From positions 62,001 through 126,000 of the forward strand of contig NZ_AJLL01000089.1 in assembly GCF_000317225.1 (NCBI RefSeq): a stretch of DNA of 64,000 nt, read 5' to 3'. The stretch comes from Fischerella thermalis PCC 7521. GTDB lineage: Bacteria > Cyanobacteriota > Cyanobacteriia > Cyanobacteriales > Nostocaceae. Made by a program: the position numbers and the translations under genes. How positions within the stretch are numbered: position 1 is the first letter of the stretch; each line of letters opens with the position of its first letter. A model generated the notes under the pieces. That model was not told the origin of the DNA. It saw only the letters and a list, made by a program, of their open reading frames with translations, and ran no database searches. Shown here in pieces: positions 1-10,015 of this stretch.

Positions 1-729
1 AAATTTACGATCCATAATCCAAAATTGCCAGTCAATATCCTGTAGACTGAGAATTCTGGACTGTTGACTTAGGACTTTAGACTGTTGACTTTTGACTAAC
101 TTTTCCAACTTTTTTTAAGTTGATCGGTTTTCCGCCTCCCCCTTAAGATGGAAATTAACGTAAAACCTTCCATAAGATATGTTAAGATAAAAACTGTTTA
201 CAAGAGGAGTTTGCAACTCACAAGACGCACAAGACGCCAAGCGGCTTTCCGTAAGGTAGCTGTTTGAGGCAGAACAGCTATGTATTCTGTTGCAGTTGCG
301 GGTAAAACCCGTGCTGAATTGGTATCATTACCGCTGTCAAGGCGTAATTTAGTGCGTGTTTTCCTAGATGGTAGCGACTTCTCACCACACATCCCACAGG
401 GGAAAGTGGCTCCTTTTAGGGTAGAGTAGATTCACAACGCACGCGCTGCGGTAATGTAAAATACCAAAAGCAATTTGCACAAAAAATTAAAAGTGTCTAT
501 TTTACCCAACGACTATTTGTTTTTCCCTTGGAAACACAGAATAGTTAAGAAAATCATAGCATGATCTCTGTGCAATTCATTGGGATCAGGAGATTCGGTG
601 TGGGTGCGTTTGAATTTTGTCATGCAGGCATGATGCGAACGGGTTTAGCTCTTGAGCAAGTGTCTGAAAAACATTAGTTAAGATTTAACTTTTGGAATGC
701 AAAAAAACTGAAAACTTTATTTTTATAGT
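1..729. other. Left-edge region without a supportable gene
   Basis: The first 120 bases are made of reiterated CTGTTGACTT/GGACTTTAGACTG-like words typical of cyanobacterial intergenic DNA. A 49-codon plus-strand frame at 280-429 and a 64-codon minus-strand frame over nearly the same bases are both open, but neither has a convincing ribosome-binding site or a recognisable family. The last 150 bases are AT-rich and presumably hold the rimO promoter; I cannot pick a definite -35/-10 pair. Confidence 0.4.
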
Positions 730-2049
730 ATGGGTGAAAAACCAACCATTGCAATATCTCATCTGGGTTGTGAAAAAAATCGAATTGATACAGAACATAT
801 GTTAGGGCTGCTAGTAGAAGCAGGCTATGGCGTAGATTCTAATGAAGAGTTAGCAGATTACGTTATCGTTAATACTTGTAGTTTTATCGAAGCAGCTCGG
901 GAAGAATCTGTCAGGACTCTAGTAGAACTGGCAGAGGCGAATAAAAAAATCGTCATTACAGGTTGTATGGCGCAGCATTTCCAAGAGCAGTTATTGGAAG
1001 AGTTGCCCGAAGCAGTAGCGGTAGTAGGTACAGGCGATTATCACAAAATCGTTGATGTGATTGCACGAGTAGAACAGGGCGATCGCGTCAAAGAAATTAG
1101 CCCCGAACCAACTTACATCGCCGATGAAACCACACCCCGCTATCGCACTACAACCGAAGGTGTGGCATATGTAAGAATTGCAGAAGGATGTGATTATCGC
1201 TGTGCGTTTTGTATCATTCCGCAGCTGCGAGGAAACCAGCGATCGCGTACTATAGAATCAATAGTCGCGGAAGCTGAACAATTAGTAAGTCAAGGGGTAC
1301 AGGAAATCATTTTGATTTCCCAAATCACCACAAATTACGGTATAGATATCTACGGGAAGCCTAAATTAGCCGAATTGCTTCGTGCTTTGGGGAAAGTAGA
1401 CGTGCCGTGGATTCGGATGCACTATGCTTATCCGACGGGACTGACTCCAGATGTGATTACGGCAATTCGTGAAACACCCAATGTCTTACCTTATCTGGAT
1501 TTGCCCCTGCAACATTCCCATCCCGAAATTCTCCGCGCCATGAACCGTCCTTGGCAAGGACAAGTCAACGATGGAATTATCGAACGCATCAAGGAAGCAC
1601 TACCACAGGCGATACTGCGGACAACATTTATTGTCGGATTTCCTGGCGAAGATGATGAACATTTTCAGCATTTATTTCAATTCATCCAACGCCATGAATT
1701 TGACCATGTAGGTGTTTTCACCTTCTCTCCAGAGGAAGGAACACCAGCCTACAACCTACCCAATCAATTACCGCAAGCAATCAAAGATGAACGGCGGGAC
1801 ATATTGATGGAACTGCAACAGCCAATTTCTCTACGTAAAAATCAGCAAGAAATTGGCAGAGTCGTTGATGTTTTGATTGAACAAGAAAATCCCTCAACAG
1901 GAGAATTAATCGGTCGTTCGGCGAGATTTGCTCCGGAAGTAGATGGTCAAGTTTACGTTCGTGGGCAAGCAAGATTGGGAACTATCGTACCAGTAGCCAT
2001 CAAAGAAGCTGATACGTACGACTTGTACGGAGTAGTCGGTGGTTGGTAG
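730..2049 (+). CDS. rimO: Ribosomal protein S12 methylthiotransferase RimO
   Basis: Radical-SAM methylthiotransferase predicted to add a methylthio group to the conserved aspartate of ribosomal protein S12 in the cytoplasm. The 439-aa length is normal for the family. The N-terminal UPF0004/MTTase domain has its three cluster-binding cysteines at C14 (HLGCEKN), C50 (VNTCSF) and C79 (ITGCMAQ). The radical-SAM CxxxCxxC motif is C154-x3-C158-x2-C161 within [14 protein letters not shown]. The C-terminal 60-70 residues fit a TRAM domain. RimO is separated from MiaB by the CEKNRID N-terminus and the AEGCDxxCxFCIIP context. The ATG at 730 is the first in frame and begins exactly at the conserved N-terminus. 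The helicase gene follows 80 bp downstream on the same strand, across a short-repeat tract. Confidence 0.93.
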   Translation: MGEKPTIAISHLGCEKNRIDTEHMLGLLVEAGYGVDSNEELADYVIVNTCSFIEAAREESVRTLVELAEANKKIVITGCMAQHFQEQLLEELPEAVAVVGTGDYHKIVDVIARVEQGDRVKEISPEPTYIADETTPRYRTTTEGVAYVRIAEGCDYRCAFCIIPQLRGNQRSRTIESIVAEAEQLVSQGVQEIILISQITTNYGIDIYGKPKLAELLRALGKVDVPWIRMHYAYPTGLTPDVITAIRETPNVLPYLDLPLQHSHPEILRAMNRPWQGQVNDGIIERIKEALPQAILRTTFIVGFPGEDDEHFQHLFQFIQRHEFDHVGVFTFSPEEGTPAYNLPNQLPQAIKDERRDILMELQQPISLRKNQQEIGRVVDVLIEQENPSTGELIGRSARFAPEVDGQVYVRGQARLGTIVPVAIKEADTYDLYGVVGGW

Positions 2050-2063
2050 TTGATCGTTGATCG

Positions 2064-2108
2064 AAACAACCAACAAACAACAACCAACAAACAACAACCA
2101 ACAAATAA
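2064..2108. repeat. Short tandem AACAACCAACAA-type repeat
   Basis: A purine/C-rich tract of repeated CAACCAACAAACAA units lies between rimO and the helicase gene. It belongs to the same class of short tandem repeats seen at 9.1, 15.7 and 24.4 kb. It is open in the helicase frame, which falsely extends that gene upstream. Confidence 0.6.
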
Positions 2109-2131
2109 CTAAATACAAATTAGGAGAGTTA

Positions 2132-3682
2132 ATGACACTTTCTTTTCAAGAACTAGGTATCTCACCAGAACGGATTGAGCAAATTGAAAAAATTGGTTTT
2201 ACCACACCAACCAACATTCAAGCCCAAGCGATTCCCCAACTTTTAGCGGGTCGCGATGTTGTTGGTCAATCTCAAACAGGTACAGGTAAAACAGCTGCTT
2301 TCTCTCTGCCAATTCTAGAGCGGCTGGATGTAAGTCAAAAAGTAGTACAAGCACTGGTATTGACCCCAACTCGAGAGTTAGCAATTCAAGTTCAAGATGC
2401 TATCAGTGAGTTTCTGGGTAACGAAGGCTTGCGCGTCATGGCGATTTATGGCGGTCAATCTATAGATCGCCAAATTTTACAACTCAAGCGCGGTGTTCAC
2501 ATGGTCGTGGGTACACCAGGGCGAGTCATAGACTTGCTAGAACGGGGTAGCCTGAAGCTGGATCATGTGAAATGGTTTGTTTTAGATGAAGCTGACGAAA
2601 TGCTGAGCATGGGCTTTATCGATGACGTGGAAAAAATTCTTTCCCAAGCACCCCAAGAACGGCAGACAGCTTTATTCTCCGCCACAATGCCGCCATCTAT
2701 CCGCCAGCTGGTGAATAAGTTCCTCAACGATCCAGTCACAGTCGCCGTTGAACAACCAAAAGCTGCTCCCAACAAAATTAATCAGGTAGCTTATCTCGTA
2801 CCACGCCATTGGTCAAAAGTCAAAGCCTTGCAGCCCATCTTGGAAATGGAAGATCCAGAATCGGCTTTGATCTTTGTTCGCACCAGACGCACCGCTGCTG
2901 AACTCACCAATCAATTGCAAGCTGCGGGTCACAGTGTTGATGAATACCACGGTGATTTATCCCAACAAGCACGGGAACGTTTGTTGACCCGATTCCGTAA
3001 TCGTCAAGTGCGCTGGGTAGTAGCTACGGATATTGCAGCCCGGGGCTTGGATGTTGACCAACTATCCCACGTGATCAACTTTGATTTACCAGACAGTGTG
3101 GAAACCTATGTCCACCGCATCGGTCGTACTGGTCGCGCTGGTAAAGAAGGTACAGCCATCACCTTAGTGCAGCCCTTTGAACGACGCAAGCAGCAGTTGT
3201 TTGAGCGCCATGTACGTCAAAGTTGGCAATTACTCTCGATTCCCACAAGGGCACAAATTGAAGCTAAGCAGCTGCAAAAATTACAAACCCAGGTGCAAGA
3301 AGCTTTGGTGGGTGAACGCATGGCTTCATTTTTGTCCATCGTTAGTCAGCTGAGTGAACAATATGATGCTCATGCGATCGCCGCAGCTGCATTACAAATA
3401 GCCTACGACCAAACCCGTCCTGCTTGGTTGCTCTCAGAAGCCGACTATCCTGAAGAAGACCTCCGACCCACTCCCAAACCCAAATTACGGGGTGGCGGTC
3501 GCCGTGACTCCCATCGCGAGTCTAGTGGTGAAAACCGTCGCCGTTCCTCTTGGGTGCCATCAGAAGCAGGTGCAGAAGGAGACAAACGCAGCTCCTCCAA
3601 GCCCAAACTGCGCACAGGACGACGGGATACTCCGGTGCCAAAAAAAGTAAGTTCTCATCCAGCTAGAGAGTCCGCTTCCTAG
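2132..3682 (+). CDS. DEAD-box ATP-dependent RNA helicase (DeaD/CrhR-like)
   Basis: Cytoplasmic RNA helicase of the DEAD-box family, probably acting in RNA remodelling or cold/redox stress as CrhR-type cyanobacterial helicases do. From the chosen ATG the protein has 516 residues. The Q motif (FTTPTNIQAQAIP) is near residue 22, motif I QTGTGKT near 48, then PTRELA, the DEAD box VLDEADEML, SATMP, and the C-terminal HRIGRTGRAG motif VI. The last 90 residues are basic and Arg/Ser-rich with RGGGRR, an RNA-binding tail. The open frame starts 25 codons earlier at 2057, inside a CAACCAACAA repeat. The ATG at 2132 is preferred because it follows TAGGAGAG and begins at the conserved domain edge. Confidence 0.9.
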   Translation: MTLSFQELGISPERIEQIEKIGFTTPTNIQAQAIPQLLAGRDVVGQSQTGTGKTAAFSLPILERLDVSQKVVQALVLTPTRELAIQVQDAISEFLGNEGLRVMAIYGGQSIDRQILQLKRGVHMVVGTPGRVIDLLERGSLKLDHVKWFVLDEADEMLSMGFIDDVEKILSQAPQERQTALFSATMPPSIRQLVNKFLNDPVTVAVEQPKAAPNKINQVAYLVPRHWSKVKALQPILEMEDPESALIFVRTRRTAAELTNQLQAAGHSVDEYHGDLSQQARERLLTRFRNRQVRWVVATDIAARGLDVDQLSHVINFDLPDSVETYVHRIGRTGRAGKEGTAITLVQPFERRKQQLFERHVRQSWQLLSIPTRAQIEAKQLQKLQTQVQEALVGERMASFLSIVSQLSEQYDAHAIAAAALQIAYDQTRPAWLLSEADYPEEDLRPTPKPKLRGGGRRDSHRESSGENRRRSSWVPSEAGAEGDKRSSSKPKLRTGRRDTPVPKKVSSHPARESAS

Positions 3683-3821
3683 TCATCATTGCTCATCGGT
3701 CATTAGTAAAGAGCTCTTGACAATTGACACTTGGCAATGGGCTCTTGACTATCAAACGGAGTAGGATAGCTTCTAAAGTTACAGTATTGCAGTCTGTGAA
3801 AACTCTTTGTTGGTGTACTTC

Positions 3822-4592
3822 TTATGGTTGCACATCTAGGTGGGATTTTTGGGGAAACTGCATTGTATGTAGATAAGCGTATCTACCGCCTTTAGCAAGT
3901 AACTCGCTATGAGTACCTACTTCTTGAATAGAACCTTTTTCCAAAACTACAATGAGATCAGCGTTCTCGATAGTTGAGAATCGACTCTCAACTACCAAGC
4001 AAGTGAGATTTTTCAGTAGTTCCTTGAGTGCCTTTTGAATGAGGTGTTCTGATTCTGTATCTAGAGCAGAAGTTGCTTCATCGAGTATAAGAAATCGGGG
4101 ATTTTTGATCAAAACTCTAGCGATCGCTAGTCTTTATCTCTGTCCTCCTGAAAGCTTCACCCCGCGTTCACCGATCATGGTGCTATAACCCTGGGGGAGG
4201 TTAATAATAAATTCATGAGCGTTGGCAATGTTCCTGACATAGTCCCAGCCAGGGTAGTAAATCAAATCTTTTTGTAGGAATAACAACATCAATAACATAG
4301 CGAGTAATTTGGGGAATAATTACCTGTAAAAAAGCAAGAAAAAAGATTGTGCTAAAACCTGCTAAAAGTGGTATTTTATGCCGCCATAGATAATGCAAAA
4401 AACGCTGATAAAGTTGGATAGCAGAAGCATTAATCTGAAAATCATAGGAGTTACTTTGAGCAATTTGGCAAATAGGCGTTGCAGAGAAAGCGGGATGATT
4501 TTATTTTCTCTTTTAATTGAAAAAGTCAATTCTTGGCATTCTTGGCATCTTGGCGGTTCATTATTCATCCCCATTTTATGCAACGCCGGCAA
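3822..4592 (-). pseudogene. ABC exporter (TMD-NBD fusion) pseudogene
   Basis: Remnant of a type-I ABC exporter. Reading along the minus strand there is a membrane-domain start ([20 protein letters not shown] followed by [19 protein letters not shown]). It is then joined abruptly to NBD sequence: [33 protein letters not shown], then [11 protein letters not shown], the H-loop region and the C-terminus. Most of the membrane domain and the Walker A half of the NBD are missing, which implies a large internal deletion near 4250. The signature LSGGQRQR is interrupted by an in-frame TAA where the second Gln is expected (near 4131), and the first 60 codons sit in another frame. No functional product is expected. 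It lies downstream of, and on the same strand as, the ABC membrane protein at 4794-5732. Confidence 0.8.
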
Positions 4593-4793
4593 ATAAAGTT
4601 CGCTTGCACAGATCTTTGCGCTCCTATTTTGTCAAAACTCGATAAATCTTGTTTCTAATTAACATTGAGCTTTTCGTTTGGGTTTATTATCATAGTTGTT
4701 TTTCCACTAAATCACAAATCCTGTCAATGATAAAAATTCCGAAAATAGTACCAAAAAACTGATGAGCGATCGCAATCTGGCATTGTATAATTT

Positions 4794-5732
4794 TTATGTT
4801 TCCTCTTCAACATAAACAGATGGACGTAACACCCGGATTAAAGCAGGATAAGCTTCTCTAACTTTGTTGTATACTTTGACAATATCTCCCAAAGGTTTAG
4901 AAAGTAAATTTAAATTCCCCCAGAATAACACTAAATCTCCAGCTTGAACCTCTTTTGGTACTACTCCTATATGAAAAACAGAGGAAAGTAAAACTAGTAC
5001 CAATAAACCAAACCAAGTGATCAAATCTATTAAAATTTCTGTTCCCGATTTAAACACCTCCAATTGAATCGTATGGCGGAAAAATAACTCTTGATGCTCA
5101 ATTAATTCCAATTTTTTAGCTTCTGTAGTTGAAGCAGCAATATTTTCTTGAGCAGTCAACATTTTTAAACTAGCTTTTTGAATGAATTGACCAAAAATCA
5201 ATCCAATTAAAATTGGTGGAATTACTGCAATTAATAAAGCTGGTAACCATTTTGGTGCTAAGGTTAGTTGCCAAATGACAACTGAAATAGTCTGAGAGAT
5301 GATTTTCCAAGAATCTTTATGGATAATATCTAATCCTGGTTTCGCACGATTGCAGTGATAGAGAATATGGGAAATATCTTCCGCATCTCGCTCTTGATTT
5401 CGCCTTTGCAAATATGTTCTTTGTAAACAAATAATCAACCGAGCTTCATAAATTTTATCTATTAGTTTGTCTCCGAATTTAATTAAGCCCAGCCCAAACA
5501 ATAAACCTCCAAATACTAAAATATAATTGACTAATGATGCATTGATGTCAGTACCACCTTGCTTGAGATCGTCTACAACTTTTTTACCCATCCATGACAA
5601 ACTCGGTTCTAAAGCTGCAACAATAATAGTAGATACAACTGCGGCTGCTAACCAATGGGGATAGGTAAGCAAAATCCGCAGCATATCAAGCACCAAGGAT
5701 GGTACCGGATTTTTTGTTATTAACTTTTTCAT
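4794..5732 (-). CDS. ABC transporter transmembrane-domain protein lacking an ATPase domain
   Basis: A 312-aa integral membrane protein resembling the membrane domain of type-I ABC exporters. Hydrophobic segments lie near residues 26-48 (WLAAAVVSTIIVAALEPSL), 68-90 (LVNYILVFGGLLFGLGLI), 160-190 (LPALLIAVIPPILIGLIFG) and 240-262 (WFGLLVLVLLSSVFHIGVV). The order TMD1-TMD2-coupling region-TMD5 is recognisable. It stops at VEEET where an exporter would continue into a nucleotide-binding domain of about 250 residues, and no ATPase remnant follows directly. It is either a truncated exporter or a stand-alone half. It lies 40 bp downstream of the 298-aa anchored protein on the same strand, so the two probably form one transcript. 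Confidence 0.6.
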   Translation of the reverse strand: MKKLITKNPVPSLVLDMLRILLTYPHWLAAAVVSTIIVAALEPSLSWMGKKVVDDLKQGGTDINASLVNYILVFGGLLFGLGLIKFGDKLIDKIYEARLIICLQRTYLQRRNQERDAEDISHILYHCNRAKPGLDIIHKDSWKIISQTISVVIWQLTLAPKWLPALLIAVIPPILIGLIFGQFIQKASLKMLTAQENIAASTTEAKKLELIEHQELFFRHTIQLEVFKSGTEILIDLITWFGLLVLVLLSSVFHIGVVPKEVQAGDLVLFWGNLNLLSKPLGDIVKVYNKVREAYPALIRVLRPSVYVEEET

Positions 5733-5772
5733 GTCCGAGAATATATAGATTTGTAGTGCTTAAATTTGAATG

Positions 5773-6669
5773 CTAAATTGAATTAGCATCAGGCAATAAA
5801 TTTCCATCAATTTGTAGAGTAATAACTTCTAAAACATAACCATGAGCAGTTTTTCTACCTACTCCTTCCGCCTTAATTTGACTACCTGTTTTAGCTACTT
5901 TATTTAAGCTTTTTGCTAAAGGTTTAGCAAAGTGGACTTGAGTTCCAGATGTTAAAATAGCGCTGCGAATTTCCCCTTTATCATTGACTAACCAATGTCG
6001 GACAGGTTCATTAATTCTAAAATTGATAAAATCATTAGGTTTTGGTATTTTTGCTTTTTTTTGTTTAGGCTGCTTTGCAACAAAAGCTTTAGTTGCATTG
6101 TTCATAATTGTGCGTGCTTCTATTTGTTGTCCATAAACACTGGAATTACCTAACTTCCCAACTACATCTACAGCATCTCCTGGTTTTATAGCATTTACTA
6201 CTTGCTGACTCATGTGAGGCGGTACTTTGATTTGTTTCCCATTACTGAGCAAAAGTCCATCTACTAAACCTTCTTTATTCATTAAGTAACGTTCCACATT
6301 TCCACTAACTTTACTATCATTTTCATTTGGTAAAATTGCTACAGGAGATTTCAGACTACTATTACTAGCAGATAATTGTTTATATGCCCATCCACCTACT
6401 ATTAAAGTTATAAATGTTGCTGCTACTCCCAGCACAGCCAGTTTAAATCTATTGGTTTTCTTGTTAATTTGAATCTCTTGATTTTTTTGCTTGGCTTTAA
6501 TTAGCTCAACAGCTTGCTGAATAAACTCGGCCGGAATTTGTGCTTCTTCTCCAATCATGATTAGTTCTTGTAGAGAATACTCTTGTTGTTTTTGAGCGTA
6601 TAATTCAGCAGCTAGCTGAAAAACTTCTGGAGCTATTTCTCTACTGATGCGATGTTGTGGTTCATTCAT
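5773..6669 (-). CDS. Membrane-anchored protein of unknown function with repeated beta-type domains
   Basis: A 298-aa protein I cannot assign to a named family. Residues 1-60 form a charged helical segment (EIAPEVFQLAAELYAQKQQEYSLQELI) that resembles the N-terminus of the 2TM protein at 23781-24290. One membrane span follows at about residues 76-97 (FKLAVLGVAATFITLIVGGWAY). The rest should lie outside the cytoplasmic membrane. It contains two similar units, VERYLMNKEGLVDGLLLSNGKQIKVPPHM and VRHWLVNDKGEIRSAILTSGTQVHFAKPL, each followed by a VGKLG/VGRK strand. This looks like a duplicated OB-like small domain. It heads a probable two-gene unit with the ABC membrane protein 40 bp downstream. Confidence 0.6.
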   Translation of the reverse strand: MNEPQHRISREIAPEVFQLAAELYAQKQQEYSLQELIMIGEEAQIPAEFIQQAVELIKAKQKNQEIQINKKTNRFKLAVLGVAATFITLIVGGWAYKQLSASNSSLKSPVAILPNENDSKVSGNVERYLMNKEGLVDGLLLSNGKQIKVPPHMSQQVVNAIKPGDAVDVVGKLGNSSVYGQQIEARTIMNNATKAFVAKQPKQKKAKIPKPNDFINFRINEPVRHWLVNDKGEIRSAILTSGTQVHFAKPLAKSLNKVAKTGSQIKAEGVGRKTAHGYVLEVITLQIDGNLLPDANSI

Positions 6670-6833
6670 ATTTCAACCCTGAAAAATGCTTGACGCAGAT
6701 TAGCAATTCTGTATAATTTTTCCCGATATCAAAAAAGCAGGAAAATGAAACAAAGATGTTGTTTTTTGTACTGATGACTTAAGTCTTCATTAGGAGCTGA
6801 AAGTTATATGCCATTGGTAAGTCCTAATTAATA

Positions 6834-7595
6834 TTATTCCCCACTAATTTTATCTTTTACTTCGGAACCAAGGAAAGAGATATTACCAAATAGGGTTAAG
6901 TTTGGTAACCCTAGAAAAGGCGTGCGTGTTTGCAGGTCAAGCCGCAAACCATAAACTTTGCCATTTCCAACATTTCTGGGTGATTGTTCATAGCGATTAT
7001 TTTCAGGGTTAAGGTTTATTTCATTTTCAATTTTGTCATCTATCCAGCGATAGAAAGCATTAAGACCGAAAGCCCCGGTATGATTTCCCCAGGACTGTTC
7101 AATTCCTGCTTCAACGCCAATAGAAGTCTCTGGCTTTAATTTTGGATTACCAATCACATCAGGTTGTGTTAAAGTACCATTTTTCGTTTCACGGAAAGGG
7201 ACAAGGTCATCAAATTTGGGACGACGAACTGTTCGTGCAGCACTTAGGCGAAAAACAGTTGTTGGGAACATTTGATATTTGTAGTGTAGGGATGGATTCA
7301 ACGTTGTACCCGATTGCTCAACAGTACTGCTATCACCTGCAGTAGCTTTGTGATCTACTGTTTCTATTCGCAATCCAGCTGTGAGGGTATGTTGATCACT
7401 AAGACGAATTTCATCTTGAACAAAGATATTGAATTGATTTTCCTCGATCCTATAAACATCTTTGGGGGCTGTTTTCTCAACAGCAGCCAATATCTGAGGA
7501 GCTATTTGTTGTTCTGTAGTAATTTTCTTTTTCTCGCGATCGCGTAAGCTCCCTTCCGTACCTACCGTAAAACTTATTTTGGGGAAGAAATGGGT
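6834..7595 (-). pseudogene. TonB-dependent outer-membrane receptor fragment
   Basis: About 250 codons of the middle of a TonB-dependent receptor beta-barrel. Recognisable strands include NIFVQDEIRLSDQHTLTAGLRIE, FRLSAARTVRRPKFDDLVPF and NPKLKPETSIGVEAGIEQSWG. The signal peptide, TonB box, plug domain and first barrel strands are absent. The open frame begins directly after a TAA near 7596 with no start or signal sequence. The barrel also ends early at SGE, without the terminal aromatic strand needed for outer-membrane insertion. Both ends are therefore truncated. The family takes up siderophores or other metal complexes; this copy should be non-functional. Confidence 0.75.
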
Positions 7596-7644
7596 TTATC
7601 TTAGTTAGTGTGAAGTAATTTTGCTGTTTTGATTGGGAGTGGTT

Positions 7645-9081
7645 ATGGCAACTAGTAATGTGTCACCCAATTCTGAATCAAAGGAGTCAGGAAAATCCGC
7701 ATCCATTCCCAAAGTGAAACTATGGACAATGTTTCGACTAGGCCTGTTTCAGATGGCATTGGGTATCATGTCGATTTTGACTCTGGGAGTGCTAAATCGA
7801 GTCATGATTGAGGAATTGCAAGTACCAGCACTAATTGTCGCTGGGGCGATCGCAATGCATCAGTTTGTGGCTCCGATTAGAGTGTGGTTTGGGCAAATGT
7901 CAGATACTAAGCCTTTGCTTGGCTATCACCGCAGTGGCTATGTTTGGGTTGGCGCAGCTTTATTTGCGATCGTCTCATTTTTCGCTGTGCAGGTAGTTTG
8001 GCAATTGGGCTTCAGTTTGCAGTCTGGTTGGACAAGTCAATCTTCCGGTTGGGCGGCACTTTTAGCTTTGATTTTTGCTCTTTATGGAGTTGCCATTAGT
8101 GCTAGTTCCACACCTTTTGCAGCGTTGTTAGTTGATGTTTCTGATGAAGACAACCGCTCAAAATTGGTGGGGGTTGTGTGGTCGATGCTGATGGTGGGTA
8201 TTATCATTGGGGCAATCATTAGCAGTGGTTTGCTCAGACAAATTGCCTTAAATGCACCCCTAGAGGTCATCCAAACTCAAGTTAACCGCCTGTTTTTGAT
8301 CGTTCCGGGTATTGCTTTCGCACTTTGTTTGCTATCAACAGTCGGTGTGGAAAAGAAGTATTCTCGCTATACCATGCGTTCCACAGCGATTAACCGTGAA
8401 GATAAGATTACTCTTGGTATGGCAATGCAGGTGTTAACTGCTAGCCGCCAAACAGCAATATTTTTCACTTTTTTGCTGTTGATGACACTCAGTTTGTTTA
8501 TGCAGGATGCGGTGTTGGAACCCTACGGCGGCGAAGTCTTTAAAATGACTATTGCCGAAACCACAAAACTCAATGCCTTTTTCGGTACAGGGACGCTCAT
8601 TGGCTTGAGTTTGACAGGCTTTTTGATTGCTCCACGTTTGGGTAAGAAAAATACAACCAAGCTCGGATGTGTGGCTGTGGCAGTTTGCTTAATCATCATT
8701 GTCCTAGCAGGGACTACAGCTAATGCCAAATTCCTGCAATGGAGTTTGACCTTGTTTGGTTTTGCATCTGGTGTCACTACTACTGGAGCCTTAAGTTTAA
8801 TGCTGGATTTAACTGCTGCCGAAACTGCTGGTACATTCATTGGTGCTTGGGGATTAGCGCAAGCAATGGCAAGAGCCTTAGCTACGGTTTCTGGTGGCGC
8901 AGTGCTAAACTTAGGTAAATCTTTCTTGACAACGCCATTGTTTGCCTATGGGTTGGTGTTTACCATACAAGCCGTAGTTATATTGCTGGCGCTGGGATTA
9001 TTAGCTAAGGTGAATGTCACAGAATTTCAACGCAATGCTAAACAGGCGATCGCATCAATATTGGAAAGCGAGTTAGATTAA
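7645..9081 (+). CDS. PucC-like (BCD family) MFS membrane protein
   Basis: A 478-aa polytopic membrane protein of the BCD/PucC branch of the major facilitator superfamily. The branch is linked to (bacterio)chlorophyll or light-harvesting protein handling in phototrophs. Evidence is the opening FRLGLFQMALGIMSILTLGVLNRVMIEEL, the RVWFGQMSD loop and GYHRSGYVWVGA. About twelve hydrophobic segments follow, with ASGVTTTGALSLMLDLTAAETAGTF, a pattern typical of these proteins, near the C-terminus. The open frame begins with TTG at 7633, but the ATG at 7645 is the better start. A chlorophyll-delivery role is inferred from family knowledge; the true substrate is unproven. Confidence 0.78.
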   Translation: MATSNVSPNSESKESGKSASIPKVKLWTMFRLGLFQMALGIMSILTLGVLNRVMIEELQVPALIVAGAIAMHQFVAPIRVWFGQMSDTKPLLGYHRSGYVWVGAALFAIVSFFAVQVVWQLGFSLQSGWTSQSSGWAALLALIFALYGVAISASSTPFAALLVDVSDEDNRSKLVGVVWSMLMVGIIIGAIISSGLLRQIALNAPLEVIQTQVNRLFLIVPGIAFALCLLSTVGVEKKYSRYTMRSTAINREDKITLGMAMQVLTASRQTAIFFTFLLLMTLSLFMQDAVLEPYGGEVFKMTIAETTKLNAFFGTGTLIGLSLTGFLIAPRLGKKNTTKLGCVAVAVCLIIIVLAGTTANAKFLQWSLTLFGFASGVTTTGALSLMLDLTAAETAGTFIGAWGLAQAMARALATVSGGAVLNLGKSFLTTPLFAYGLVFTIQAVVILLALGLLAKVNVTEFQRNAKQAIASILESELD

Positions 9082-9089
9082 TCTTAATT

Positions 9090-9195
9090 TGTTGGTTGTT
9101 GCTGGTTGATTGCTGGTAGTTGATAGTTGGTAGTTGATAGTTGATTGTTACAACACCCAAACAACAAACAACCAACAACAAACAACTAACAACAA
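9090..9195. repeat. Short tandem repeat tract (GTTGGTAGTTGATA / AACAACCAACAA)
   Basis: The gap before the inositol-phosphatase gene is filled by repeated TTGGTTGTTG/AGTTGATAGTTG words followed by their approximate complement ACAACAAACAACCAACAAC. RNA from this tract could fold back on itself. It also creates a false 25-codon N-terminal extension of the next gene. Confidence 0.55.
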
Positions 9196-9208
9196 ATTTA
9201 TTTATCAA

Positions 9209-10015
9209 ATGACTGAATTTTGGACTACAGTTTTAGAATTTGCCCAAATTACTACCGCCAGGGTAGGTAAGCAATTAATGGATGATTTTGGGCAAGTACA
9301 AGCTTCCCATAAAGCTGATGGTTCTCTAGTCACCCGTGCTGATAAATGGGCTGACCAAGAATTGCGAAATGCGATCGCCTCTACATTTCCTGATTATGGA
9401 ATTTTGACTGAAGAGGGTGACAAGGTTTTTCCTGGTACAGAATGGTGTTGGGTTGTTGATCCGTTGGATGGCACTACTAACTTTACGCGTGGTATTCCCA
9501 TTTGGTCAATTTCACTAGGGTTGCTGTATAAGGGCACACCTATTTTCGGATATGTTTACGTGCCTCCACTGAAAGAATCATTCCACGGCTTCTGGGAAGG
9601 TTCATCGGGTCTAGGAGCTTCCACGGGGGCTTTTCGCAATTATCACCCGATTCATACTAGTGAAGAAGAGCCGAGTCAGCATCACTTTTTTAACCTCTGT
9701 TCCCGTAGTACCTCGGTAATCAAACAAGATTTTCCTTGTAAAATTAGGATGTTGGGGGTTGCCAGCTATAACTTCCTGACAGTCGCCACAGGAGCAGTAT
9801 TAGGTGGTGTGGAAGCAACGCCAAAAGTCTGGGATCTAGCCGCTGCTTGGGTAATAGTTAAGGCTGCGGGAGGAAGTTGGATCTCACTCAACTCAGAACC
9901 TTTTGCTTTATCTGCTGGTGTTGATTATAGCGATCGCTCTTTCCCCACTTTGGTTGTCAGTCGTCCAGAATTGGTGTCTACATTTAAGCCATATTTGGAA
10001 AATTTAAAGATTTGA
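9209..10015 (+). CDS. Inositol monophosphatase family protein
   Basis: A 268-aa Mg2+-dependent sugar-phosphatase of the IMPase/SuhB/CysQ superfamily. Metal-site motifs are TEEGD near residue 70, DPLDGTTNF near residue 84, and the C-terminal VWDLAAAWVIVKAAGG, which supplies the last aspartate. N-terminal SHKADGSLVTRADKWA matches the family's substrate-entry segment. Substrate (inositol-1-phosphate, histidinol phosphate or similar) cannot be told from sequence. The ATG at 9209 is chosen because the 25 upstream codons derive from the AACAACCAAC repeat tract. The CRISPR leader begins directly downstream. Confidence 0.85.
   Translation: MTEFWTTVLEFAQITTARVGKQLMDDFGQVQASHKADGSLVTRADKWADQELRNAIASTFPDYGILTEEGDKVFPGTEWCWVVDPLDGTTNFTRGIPIWSISLGLLYKGTPIFGYVYVPPLKESFHGFWEGSSGLGASTGAFRNYHPIHTSEEEPSQHHFFNLCSRSTSVIKQDFPCKIRMLGVASYNFLTVATGAVLGGVEATPKVWDLAAAWVIVKAAGGSWISLNSEPFALSAGVDYSDRSFPTLVVSRPELVSTFKPYLENLKI

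Noticed and set aside
198-429. Open frames on both strands near the left edge
   Set aside because: They overlap each other, lack ribosome-binding sites and match no family I know.
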